This document shows, in pieces, positions 7,594-14,760 of a DNA stretch of 64,000 bases. Under the pieces are notes generated by a model. It was not told the origin of the DNA, made no database searches, and saw only the letters and a list, made by a program, of their open reading frames with translations. Every line of letters begins with the position of its first letter. Position 1 is the stretch's first letter. The translations under genes were made by a program, and so were the position numbers. The stretch is from Bacillus sp. ISL-45 (lineage in GTDB: Bacteria > Bacillota > Bacilli > Bacillales > Cytobacillaceae): contig NZ_JAGGQQ010000011.1 of the NCBI RefSeq assembly GCF_018613195.1, positions 292,474-356,473 of the forward strand, given 5' to 3'.

Positions 7594-8982
7594 ATGAACA
7601 TCGTCCTTTTCAATAAAGATTTGCGCATTTCCGACAATCAGCCCTTAGCTGAAGCAGCCAGAGCGGGGGAGGTATTGCCGCTGTATGTATTTGAGCCTTC
7701 ACAGTGGGAGGATACGCCGCTTTCCGCGCGCCATTTTCAATTTGTTGTTGAAAGTCTGGAAGAGCTGGCAAAAGGAATTGAGAGTCTGGGCGGAAAACTC
7801 TTTCTGGCTATCGATGAGATGGAGACGGTTCTCGAAAAATTGCTGTATCATTATGATTCTATAAACTTATATGCGCACATTAATAGTAGCTTTATAGATA
7901 TAGTTAAGGAATGGGCGAAGCAAAAAGAGCAGCTTCTTTTTGCTTATGGTCCGGAACTTGATAATGTCCCGGGGAGGCTGTTTAATAATCGTTTGAACGC
8001 TTATTTAAATGAATCGCTAGCTGAAGTTCCAAACAAAATTGATGTAACGTCAAAAATCCCTGATCTACTGTTTGCTGATTTTAAAAGATTTCAGAAATTG
8101 AGATTTAAAGGAAATAAGATCCGCTATGGCCAGCAAGGGGGAGAATTAAAGGCTATTGAAACGCTGGATTCATTCCTCGAAGGCAGATTCGCAAACTATA
8201 TTGAAAATCACCAAAAACCCCTGCCTTCCTCGCTTTCATCATCCAGGCTTTCTGCTTATATAACATGGGGAAATATTTCGGTCAGGACCATATTTCAGAA
8301 AACGGATGAAAAATTGCAAGCATGTGAGCTGGAGGAAGACCAGATTCAGCTAGAAGAGTTTTTATCAAAGCTTAATAAACGGGCAAAAATTTGCAGTTTG
8401 AGAATGGACGATCAGCAACAGGCAGATGTAAATGAAATCAAAAGGGATTACAATGAAGAGTGGTTTCGGCGCTGGCTTCAGGGAAGGACAGGAATCCCGA
8501 TGGTTGATGCGGCTATGAGGAGTCTGGATAAAACGGGTTGGATGAACTTTCCGTTGCGGGCTATGGTTACTTCTTTTATTGCTAACACCTTATTGCTGGA
8601 TGAGAAGAAGGTATCTGCTTCCCTCGCAGAGTTGTACTTAGATTATGAACCAGCTGTACATGATTTCTATATCCAGCAGCTAGTCGAGACGAAAGGGAAG
8701 ATGAAAATCATAGATCCTGTAAAGGCCGGCAGACAGCTTGATCCGGATGGCACGTTCATCCGCCGATATGTGACTGAGTTAAGCAAGCTTCCGGACGAAT
8801 ACATACACGAACCATGGCTATACCCTGCTTTTTATCAGCTTGGCTATGAAGCGCCAATGGTCGATGTGAAAAAGGCTTGTAAACATGCCAGGCTTCAATA
8901 CCGGACCATAAAGAGCAAAGGAACTCCTGGCCGGAAAAAAGAAAAGGAAGGAGAAACCGAGCAGCTATCCTTTGATTTCTAG
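7594..8982 (+). CDS. Cryptochrome/photolyase-family flavoprotein
   Basis: A 462-residue protein with an N-terminal photolyase alpha/beta domain (NIVLFNKDLRISDNQPLAEAARAGEVLPLYVFEPSQW, residues 2-37 in outline) and a C-terminal FAD-binding helical domain carrying GRTGIPMVDAAMRSLDKTGWM and DPVKAGRQLDPDGTFIRRYV. Family members use FAD and light to reverse UV dimers or act as photoreceptors. The FAD-site motif GRTGxPxVDAxMR is intact; the region normally reading NxGGWQW is replaced by HDFYIQQLVETKG, so this is not a standard class I CPD photolyase and activity is uncertain. ATG 7594 with GGAGTG upstream is preferred over an upstream ATG at 7540. It converges with the exporter gene, overlapping by 18 bases. 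Confidence 0.8.
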   Translation: MNIVLFNKDLRISDNQPLAEAARAGEVLPLYVFEPSQWEDTPLSARHFQFVVESLEELAKGIESLGGKLFLAIDEMETVLEKLLYHYDSINLYAHINSSFIDIVKEWAKQKEQLLFAYGPELDNVPGRLFNNRLNAYLNESLAEVPNKIDVTSKIPDLLFADFKRFQKLRFKGNKIRYGQQGGELKAIETLDSFLEGRFANYIENHQKPLPSSLSSSRLSAYITWGNISVRTIFQKTDEKLQACELEEDQIQLEEFLSKLNKRAKICSLRMDDQQQADVNEIKRDYNEEWFRRWLQGRTGIPMVDAAMRSLDKTGWMNFPLRAMVTSFIANTLLLDEKKVSASLAELYLDYEPAVHDFYIQQLVETKGKMKIIDPVKAGRQLDPDGTFIRRYVTELSKLPDEYIHEPWLYPAFYQLGYEAPMVDVKKACKHARLQYRTIKSKGTPGRKKEKEGETEQLSFDF

Positions 8983-9858
8983 AGACGACTCTGCTAACTC
9001 TGTCCTCCCTTTGAAGTAGGTCAGGGAAACTCCCATAAGGGTTATCACACCGCCTGCTGCTGTCATGACTCCCGGTACTTCCCCCAGCCAGAACCAGGCG
9101 ATAATGAAAGAAGCAGCAGGTGTCAGGTAAAGGGAACTTGCTGCTTCAGAGGCTCCGGATTGAGCTGTAATATAAGCTATAGCAAAGTAAGCAACCACCG
9201 TAGGGAAAAGTCCGAGATAAATAGCACTAATCGTTGCTCCCAAGGGGGCTTCAGCTATCTGAGATTCAATTCCAGGAGCAAAGAAACCCATGAAAATGGT
9301 GGCCGCCCAAATAGTATAGGCAGTAAAAGGAAGGGCACCATACTTTTCTAAGTAATTTTTTTGGAACACAAAGTAAAGTGATTCAGATAATGAAGCAATC
9401 AATATTAACAGTACGCCAATGCCCAGCTCGAATCCACCGCCGGCCCCGATGGAAATGAGAACAATTCCTGTCATGCTGATCATGGCGCCGGACCAGTACC
9501 ATTTACCGGTGCGCTCCTGGAAGAACATCCTCCCTAACAATCCAATAAAAACGGGTGAAGTAGAAACAAGCAGACTTGCGGCACCTGCACTGACAGTTTG
9601 TTCACCAAAATTCAGCGCGGTTTGATAGACTGCGAATCCCAAAAATCCAAACATGAATATAACAGGCCAATCTTTTATTTCCGGAAGCTTCATTTTTGTT
9701 AATACAGCGTAGCAAAGAAGTGCCGATGACCCGACCAAAAGCCGCAAGAATGACAAGTGCTCGGGTGAATAGGCTTCGAGACCATGCCTGATCCCCGCAA
9801 AAGCCGATCCCCATAATAAAATAACGAGTAAGTGTGCTGCTGCCATTCTTATGTCCAT
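8965..9858 (-). CDS. EamA/DMT-family transporter
   Basis: A 297-residue membrane protein with ten predicted helices made of two EamA halves; N-terminal HLLVILLWGSAFAGIRHGLEAYSPEHLSFLRL and the second-half TAYTIWAATIFMGFF are typical. DMT exporters move small metabolites such as amino acids out of the cell. The start is ATG 9858, 8 bases after AGAGGGG; GTG 9867 overlaps that site. It is divergent from a MocR-type regulator that probably controls it, a common arrangement for such exporters. Confidence 0.85.
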   Translation of the reverse strand: MDIRMAAAHLLVILLWGSAFAGIRHGLEAYSPEHLSFLRLLVGSSALLCYAVLTKMKLPEIKDWPVIFMFGFLGFAVYQTALNFGEQTVSAGAASLLVSTSPVFIGLLGRMFFQERTGKWYWSGAMISMTGIVLISIGAGGGFELGIGVLLILIASLSESLYFVFQKNYLEKYGALPFTAYTIWAATIFMGFFAPGIESQIAEAPLGATISAIYLGLFPTVVAYFAIAYITAQSGASEAASSLYLTPAASFIIAWFWLGEVPGVMTAAGGVITLMGVSLTYFKGRTELAESSLEIKG

Positions 9859-9944
9859 GTAATCCACCCCTCTTAAAAACCATCCAATTTCCGTTACATA
9901 TTAGTTTTATCTTTTAAATATAACTAGGTCTTGGTAAAATGTAT

Positions 9945-9977
9945 CCAACCAATAGGGGTATTTTAAAACCAACCAAT
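9945..9977. promoter_or_regulatory. Direct repeats CCAACCAAT in the divergent DMT/MocR intergenic region
   Basis: CCAACCAAT occurs exactly at 9945-9953 and 9969-9977, 24 bases start to start. MocR/PdxR-type regulators bind paired direct repeats, so this is a likely operator of the adjacent regulator. Confidence 0.5.
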
Positions 9978-9996
9978 TTTGAATGGAGCAGGAGAC

Positions 9997-11406
9997 ATGA
10001 AAGCGCCTAAATACAAAGTGATCATCGATTACATAAAAGAGCAGATTACAAACGGGATTTGGCCAGTTGGCAGCAGGCTCCCGAGTCAGCGAGACCTTGC
10101 AAAACAATTCGGTGTAAACAGAAGCACAGTCGTAACTGCACTGGATGAATTAGCTGCTGATGGACTTGTAGAGGGGAAGCTGGGGATGGGGACGGTGGTC
10201 GTTAACAATACCTGGACACTCATGCGGTCTGCGCCACCGGTAAATTGGAATGAACAAGTGGCACTGGGCACCCATCAGGCAAGCCTGTCGACAGTACAGG
10301 CTATAAATCTGGCAGAATCCGATGAGAATTTGATCCAGCTGAGTAAAGGGGAACTCTCCAAGGATTTATTTCCGCTGGCAGAAATGAGAGCTGTTTTAAC
10401 AAAGATTGGACAGGATCTGGAGCCGTTCGGTTATGAGGATCCGAAAGGAAACCTGAAGTTGCGGGAAGAGATTGCTAGGTATCTTAATCAAAAGGGAATT
10501 ATCGTCGATGCATCGTCCATTTTAATCGTTTCTGGTGCTTTACAGGCTTTGCACCTGATTTCGATTGGGTTATTGAAAAGTGAGTCAACTGTGTTCCTCG
10601 AGGATTCATCTTACTTATACTCTTTATCAACTTTCCAGTCTGCAGGGATGAAACTCCAGGGAATCCCGTTAGACAAGGATGGCATCATGCCCGGGATGAT
10701 AAAGGCGTCGCATCACAGTAAGAAATCGGTGCTGTACTGCCATCCGAATTTCCATAATCCTACTGGTACTCTTATGGGCGAAAACAGAAGGCAGGAACTG
10801 CTCAAACTGGCTGAGAGTGCCCAGCTTCCCATCATTGAAGATGATGTGTACGGCGATTTATGGCTGGATTCTCCTCCGCCGTCCCCCATTAAATCGCACG
10901 ACCGGCACGGAAATGTTTTATATCTAGGCAGCCTTTCAAAAAGCCTGAATCCTGGATTGAGAATTGGATGGATCGCCGGGCCTCAAGCGGTCATTGATCG
11001 GCTGGCTGACCTGAAAATGCAGACTGACTACGGTTCAAGTTCTCTATCGCAGCGAGCTGCCGCAGAATGGCTATCCAGCGGATTGTATGACCAGCATTTG
11101 GCAAATGTTAGAAAGCAGTTAAGAGTACGAAGGAATGCGGCATTGGAAGCAATGGAAATACACTTAAGCCGTTATGCCGAATGGGAAAAACCTGCAGGCG
11201 GATTTTTCATATGGGTAAAAATGAATCCTGCTATCTCATTGCCTGATTTGTATAGAAAAGCTCTCGCGAATGGGGTGCTGATCAATCCCGGGAGAATTTA
11301 TGCAACGCAAAAAATGCAGCACTTCAGGCTTTCTTTTGCGAATGCACGGGTTGAGGATATAACAAAGGGAATCGCTATATTAGAATCGCTGATCGAAGAC
11401 TGCTAG
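9997..11406 (+). CDS. MocR-family regulator (GntR HTH fused to aminotransferase domain)
   Basis: A 469-residue PLP-dependent regulator. Residues 1-70 form a GntR winged helix (GSRLPSQRDLAKQFGVNRSTVVTALDEL in outline); residues ~110-469 are a type I aminotransferase fold with HPNFHNPTGTLM, IIEDDVYGDLW and the PLP lysine in LGSLSKSLNPGLRIGW. Such proteins sense amino acids or vitamin B6 and usually control an adjacent divergent gene, here the DMT exporter. The start is ATG 9997 with GGAG 8 bases upstream; TTG 9979 in the same frame is an alternative. Effector unknown. Confidence 0.9.
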   Translation: MKAPKYKVIIDYIKEQITNGIWPVGSRLPSQRDLAKQFGVNRSTVVTALDELAADGLVEGKLGMGTVVVNNTWTLMRSAPPVNWNEQVALGTHQASLSTVQAINLAESDENLIQLSKGELSKDLFPLAEMRAVLTKIGQDLEPFGYEDPKGNLKLREEIARYLNQKGIIVDASSILIVSGALQALHLISIGLLKSESTVFLEDSSYLYSLSTFQSAGMKLQGIPLDKDGIMPGMIKASHHSKKSVLYCHPNFHNPTGTLMGENRRQELLKLAESAQLPIIEDDVYGDLWLDSPPPSPIKSHDRHGNVLYLGSLSKSLNPGLRIGWIAGPQAVIDRLADLKMQTDYGSSSLSQRAAAEWLSSGLYDQHLANVRKQLRVRRNAALEAMEIHLSRYAEWEKPAGGFFIWVKMNPAISLPDLYRKALANGVLINPGRIYATQKMQHFRLSFANARVEDITKGIAILESLIEDC

Positions 11407-11460
11407 AATAGAAGATATATATTAATTTAAGCATGAAACAAACAAGGAGAATTAGGATTT

Positions 11461-12216
11461 ATGAAATTAGTATCTTGGAATGTGAACGGCATCAGGGCTT
11501 GCGCTCGTAAGGGATTTTTAGAATTCTTTAAAGAAGCGGGCGCAGACCTTTTTTGTATACAGGAAACGAAGTTGCAGGAAGGCCAGATCAATCTTGAACT
11601 GGAAGGGTATCACCAGTTCTGGAATTACGCAGAAAAGAAAGGCTATTCCGGAACAGCTGTTTTTTCGAAAAAACAGCCTCTATCAGTAAAGTATGGAATT
11701 GGTTCTGCAGAACACGATCACGAGGGCAGGGCAATCACTGTAGAATTTGATGAGTTTTATCTCGTTAATGTCTACACGCCAAATTCGCAGCGTGATCTCG
11801 CGCGCCTCGGCTACCGCCTATCCTGGGAAGACAAGCTTAGGGAATACTTGCTAGAATTGGAGGATGATAAGCCGGTAATCCTTTGCGGCGATTTGAATGT
11901 CGCCCATAATGAGATTGATTTGAAAAATCCAAAACCAAACCGCGGAAATTCAGGATTTACAGACGAGGAACGTGGAAAGATGACTGATCTCCTCAGCAGC
12001 GGATTCGTTGATTCCTTCCGCCACTTGCATCCTGAGGTTAAAGATGTCTACACCTGGTGGTCTTACATGAATAAAGTTAGAGAAAAGAACATCGGCTGGC
12101 GTATCGATTATTTCATTGTTTCCGAAAAACTGGCACCTGCCATCAAAGAAGCAGGTGCAGAATGCTTTGTTATGGGCAGTGACCACTGTCCCGTCACGCT
12201 TGAATTAAGCCTATAA
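11461..12216 (+). CDS. exoA: Exodeoxyribonuclease III (AP endonuclease)
   Basis: A 251-residue enzyme of the exonuclease III/APE1 family. Motifs in order: LVSWNVNGIRA, FCIQETKLQ (metal-binding Glu), RAITVEFDEFYLVNVYTPNS, ILCGDLNVAHNEIDL (catalytic Asp/Asn), WRIDYFIVSEKL and MGSDHCPV (catalytic Asp-His). It cuts abasic sites in base excision repair and would act after the glycosylases in this window. AAGGAG precedes the ATG by 13 bases, a rather long spacing. The length matches B. subtilis ExoA. Confidence 0.95.
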   Translation: MKLVSWNVNGIRACARKGFLEFFKEAGADLFCIQETKLQEGQINLELEGYHQFWNYAEKKGYSGTAVFSKKQPLSVKYGIGSAEHDHEGRAITVEFDEFYLVNVYTPNSQRDLARLGYRLSWEDKLREYLLELEDDKPVILCGDLNVAHNEIDLKNPKPNRGNSGFTDEERGKMTDLLSSGFVDSFRHLHPEVKDVYTWWSYMNKVREKNIGWRIDYFIVSEKLAPAIKEAGAECFVMGSDHCPVTLELSL

Positions 12217-12225
12217 AAGTGGATG

Positions 12226-12257
12226 AATCCCCTGAGTGGTACTCAGGGGATTTTTTT
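12226..12257 (+). terminator. Terminator after exoA
   Basis: ATCCCCTGAGT-GGT-ACTCAGGGGAT followed by TTTTTT. Confidence 0.9.
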
Positions 12258-12293
12258 AGGTTATTTACCGTGTTTTAGCACAATGCTGTCTGC

Positions 12294-13055
12294 AGCAACA
12301 CCAAGTTCAGATAGCTTTTCGCTGATTTCCCATAAAGCTGTCAGAAGCAGCTCTAAGTTCAGACAGCTTTTCGCTGATTTCAGCATAGCTGTCAGAAGTT
12401 ACCCGAAGTTAAGACAGCTTTTTGCTGATTTCATACACAGCTGTCAGAAGTTGCCCCAAGTTAAGACAGCTTTTCTCTGATTTCATACAAAGCTGTCAAA
12501 AAAAGCCCGAAGTTAAGACAGCTTTTCACTGATTTCCTTCAAAGTTGTCATAAGTAGGCCCTAGTTCAGACAACTTTTCGTGGATTTGCTTCAAAGCTGT
12601 CATAAGTAGGCCCTAGTTCAGACAACTTTTCGCAGAATACCTTCAAAGCTGTCATAAGTAGGCCCAAGTTCAGACAGCTTTTCGTGGATTTCCTTCAAAG
12701 CTGTCATAAGTAGGCCCAAGTTCAGACAACTTTTCGTGGATTTGCTTCAAAGCTGTCATAAGTAGCTCCAAGTTCAGACAACTTTTCGTGGATTTGCTTC
12801 AAAGCTGTCAAAAGCAGCCCGAAGTTCAGACAGCTTTTCACTGATTTCCTTCAAAGTTGTCATAAGTAGGCCCAAGTTCAGACAGCTTTTCGTGGATTTG
12901 CTTCAAAGCTGTCATAAGCAGCCCCAAGTTCAGACAGCTTTTCGTGGATTTGCTTCAAAGCTGTCAGAAGCAGCCCCAAGTTCAGACAGCTTTTCACTGA
13001 TTTCCTTCAGAATTGTCCGAAACAGTACCAGACTCGGACACCTTTTCTAAGACTT
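12294..13055 (+). repeat. Tandem array of about 14 hairpin-forming 52-bp units
   Basis: The motif TTCAGACAGCTTTTC recurs with a constant period of 52 bases from 12306 to about 12980 (13 steps), with decayed units at both ends. Each unit contains GACA(G/A)CTTT and AAAG(C/T)TGTC, which are reverse complements, so every unit can form a 9-bp hairpin, either within a unit or across the unit border. The remaining parts (CATAAGTAGGCCCAAG, CGTGGATTT) vary a little. There are no spacers, so this is not CRISPR. A chance open frame (12223-12480) is only the repeat read through. It sits between the exoA terminator and the ccpN promoter. Confidence 0.9.
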
Positions 13056-13179
13056 ATAGCCTTAGTCTGTTCCAAACAGTATGACATATTTTAAGCATTC
13101 AAAATAAACGTGTAACCCATTTAAACGCAAGAAACCAGGCTATTTTAATATATTCAAAGAATTATCAAAACCTTTTCTT

Positions 13180-13208
13180 TTGCTTTTTGGCTAAATGTTA
13201 TATACTAT
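13180..13208 (+). promoter_or_regulatory. Probable SigA promoter of ccpN
   Basis: TTGCTT (13180-13185), 17 bases, TACTAT (13203-13208), about 70 bases before the coding region. Confidence 0.5.
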
Positions 13209-13277
13209 AAATTAAAAAGGATAACACATTAAAAAAATCCTTGATAATGTTACATATTAATTATTGGGGGTACGTTG

Positions 13278-13928
13278 GTGGTGAGTTCTATTAAACTAAC
13301 AAAACGGCAGGAAGAAATCGTTCAAATTGTCAAGGAGGATGGTCCGATAACTGGTGAACAGATAGCCGAGAAGCTTAAGCTTACCCGGGCTACTCTCAGG
13401 CCAGACCTGGCGATCCTGACAATGGCAGGCAGTCTGGAGGCAAGGCCGAGAGTTGGCTATTTTTTCAATAAGGATAAAGAAAGACTGTTTGAACCGACAG
13501 AAGTTCTTAATCTTAAAGTCAATGACTATAAAGGCCATCCGATCGTCGTCCAAAAGTCCTCCTCTGTTTATGATGGCATTGTCCAGATGTTCCTTGAAGA
13601 TGTAGGGACTCTATATGCTGTTGATTCTGAAGGATGCCTTGCTGGCGTCATATCAAGGAAAGACCTGTTGAGGGCCGCTATCGGAAACAAGAATCTCGAG
13701 GATCTTCCTGTAAGCGTCATCATGACAAGGATGCCAAACATTATAACTGTGAAGCCAGAGGAAACACTCGTCCAGGCTGCTAAAAAGCTTGTGACAAACA
13801 GAATTGATTCTCTCCCTGTCGTCCGGGAACTCAAGCATAAACCAGATTCATATGAAGTCATCGGACGAATAACCAAAACAACCATTACAAAGGTTTATCT
13901 AGAAATAGCTGAGCAAAAATCTGTCTAG
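13278..13928 (+). CDS. ccpN: CcpN, HTH-CBS repressor of gluconeogenic genes
   Basis: About 216 residues: an N-terminal winged helix (LTKRQEEIVQIVKEDGPITGEQIAEKLKLTRATLRPDLAIL in outline) and two CBS domains (~residues 80-135 and 145-210) that bind nucleotides. CcpN of B. subtilis represses gapB and pckA on glycolytic carbon. The downstream PSRP gene is also its neighbour in B. subtilis (yqzB-yqfL), which settles the identity. The start is one of TTG 13275, GTG 13278 or GTG 13281; the GGGGGT at 13266-13271 favours one of the latter two. Confidence 0.9.
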   Translation: MVSSIKLTKRQEEIVQIVKEDGPITGEQIAEKLKLTRATLRPDLAILTMAGSLEARPRVGYFFNKDKERLFEPTEVLNLKVNDYKGHPIVVQKSSSVYDGIVQMFLEDVGTLYAVDSEGCLAGVISRKDLLRAAIGNKNLEDLPVSVIMTRMPNIITVKPEETLVQAAKKLVTNRIDSLPVVRELKHKPDSYEVIGRITKTTITKVYLEIAEQKSV

Positions 13929-13942
13929 GAAGTGAGCGTATT

Positions 13943-14755
13943 TTGGATATGAAGGAAGTTGTCTACGTGGTATCCGATTCAGTCGGGGAAACAGCAGAAT
14001 TTGTTGTCAAGGCTGTGGCAACCCAGTTTAATGGCGGCCAGGTTGATATCAGAAGAAATTCATATGTTGAAGACGAGGAAGACATTGAAGACGTCATCAT
14101 GGTTGCGAAGCAAGGACGATCAATTATCGCTTATACGATCGTTGTTCCAGCGCTCAAGGCTTATTTGGATAAAAGAGCACAGGAGGAAGGGATCTATGCA
14201 GTTGATTTGCTGAATCCGCTGATGAATGCCTTTGAAAAGAAGTTCAATAAGGAACCAAACCATCGACCGGGAATGATGCGTAAGCTTGATGATGAATACT
14301 TCCGCAAGATTGAAGCCATTGAATTTGCCGTCAAATATGACGATGGCAGAGACCCGCGCGGCATTTTAAGAGCGGATATTGTACTGGTGGGCGTTTCTCG
14401 GACTTCAAAAACACCTTTATCAATGTACCTTGCTCACAAGCGTTACAAAGTAGCCAATGTGCCAATCGTTCCAGAGGTAAAGCCGCCAGATGAATTGTTC
14501 CAGATATCCAGAAGCAAATGTGTCGGTCTGATCATCTCGCCGGATAAACTGAACGAAATCAGGACGGAAAGGCTGAAAGCGCTTGGACTGGGGGCCAGGG
14601 CAAACTATGCAAGCTATGAACGAATACTGGAAGAGCTTGATTATGCAGAAAAAATCATGAAACGTGTGGGCTGCCCAGTCATCAATGTTTCAAATAAGGC
14701 TATCGAAGAAACAGCAGGATTGATACTCGATATTTTAAAAAGTGAGAGGAGTTAA
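13943..14755 (+). CDS. PPDK regulatory protein, bifunctional kinase/pyrophosphorylase (PSRP)
   Basis: A 270-residue DUF299 protein. VYVVSDSVGETAEFVVKAVATQF is the N-terminal signature and GVSRTSKT (residues 150-157) the P-loop. PSRPs use ADP to phosphorylate, and phosphate to dephosphorylate, the Thr next to the catalytic His of pyruvate phosphate dikinase, switching it off and on. Its target gene lies directly downstream. Translation may begin at TTG 13943 (6 bases after GGAAGTGAG) or ATG 13949. The B. subtilis homologue is YqfL. Confidence 0.92.
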   Translation: MDMKEVVYVVSDSVGETAEFVVKAVATQFNGGQVDIRRNSYVEDEEDIEDVIMVAKQGRSIIAYTIVVPALKAYLDKRAQEEGIYAVDLLNPLMNAFEKKFNKEPNHRPGMMRKLDDEYFRKIEAIEFAVKYDDGRDPRGILRADIVLVGVSRTSKTPLSMYLAHKRYKVANVPIVPEVKPPDELFQISRSKCVGLIISPDKLNEIRTERLKALGLGARANYASYERILEELDYAEKIMKRVGCPVINVSNKAIEETAGLILDILKSERS

Positions 14756-14760
14756 GGCTG

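Noticed and set aside
12223..12480. Plus-strand open frame of 85 codons in the tandem array
   Set aside because: It starts in the exoA terminator and simply translates the repeat; no ribosome site.
12294..13055. CRISPR array
   Set aside because: The whole 52-bp unit repeats, with no unique spacers, and there are no cas genes.
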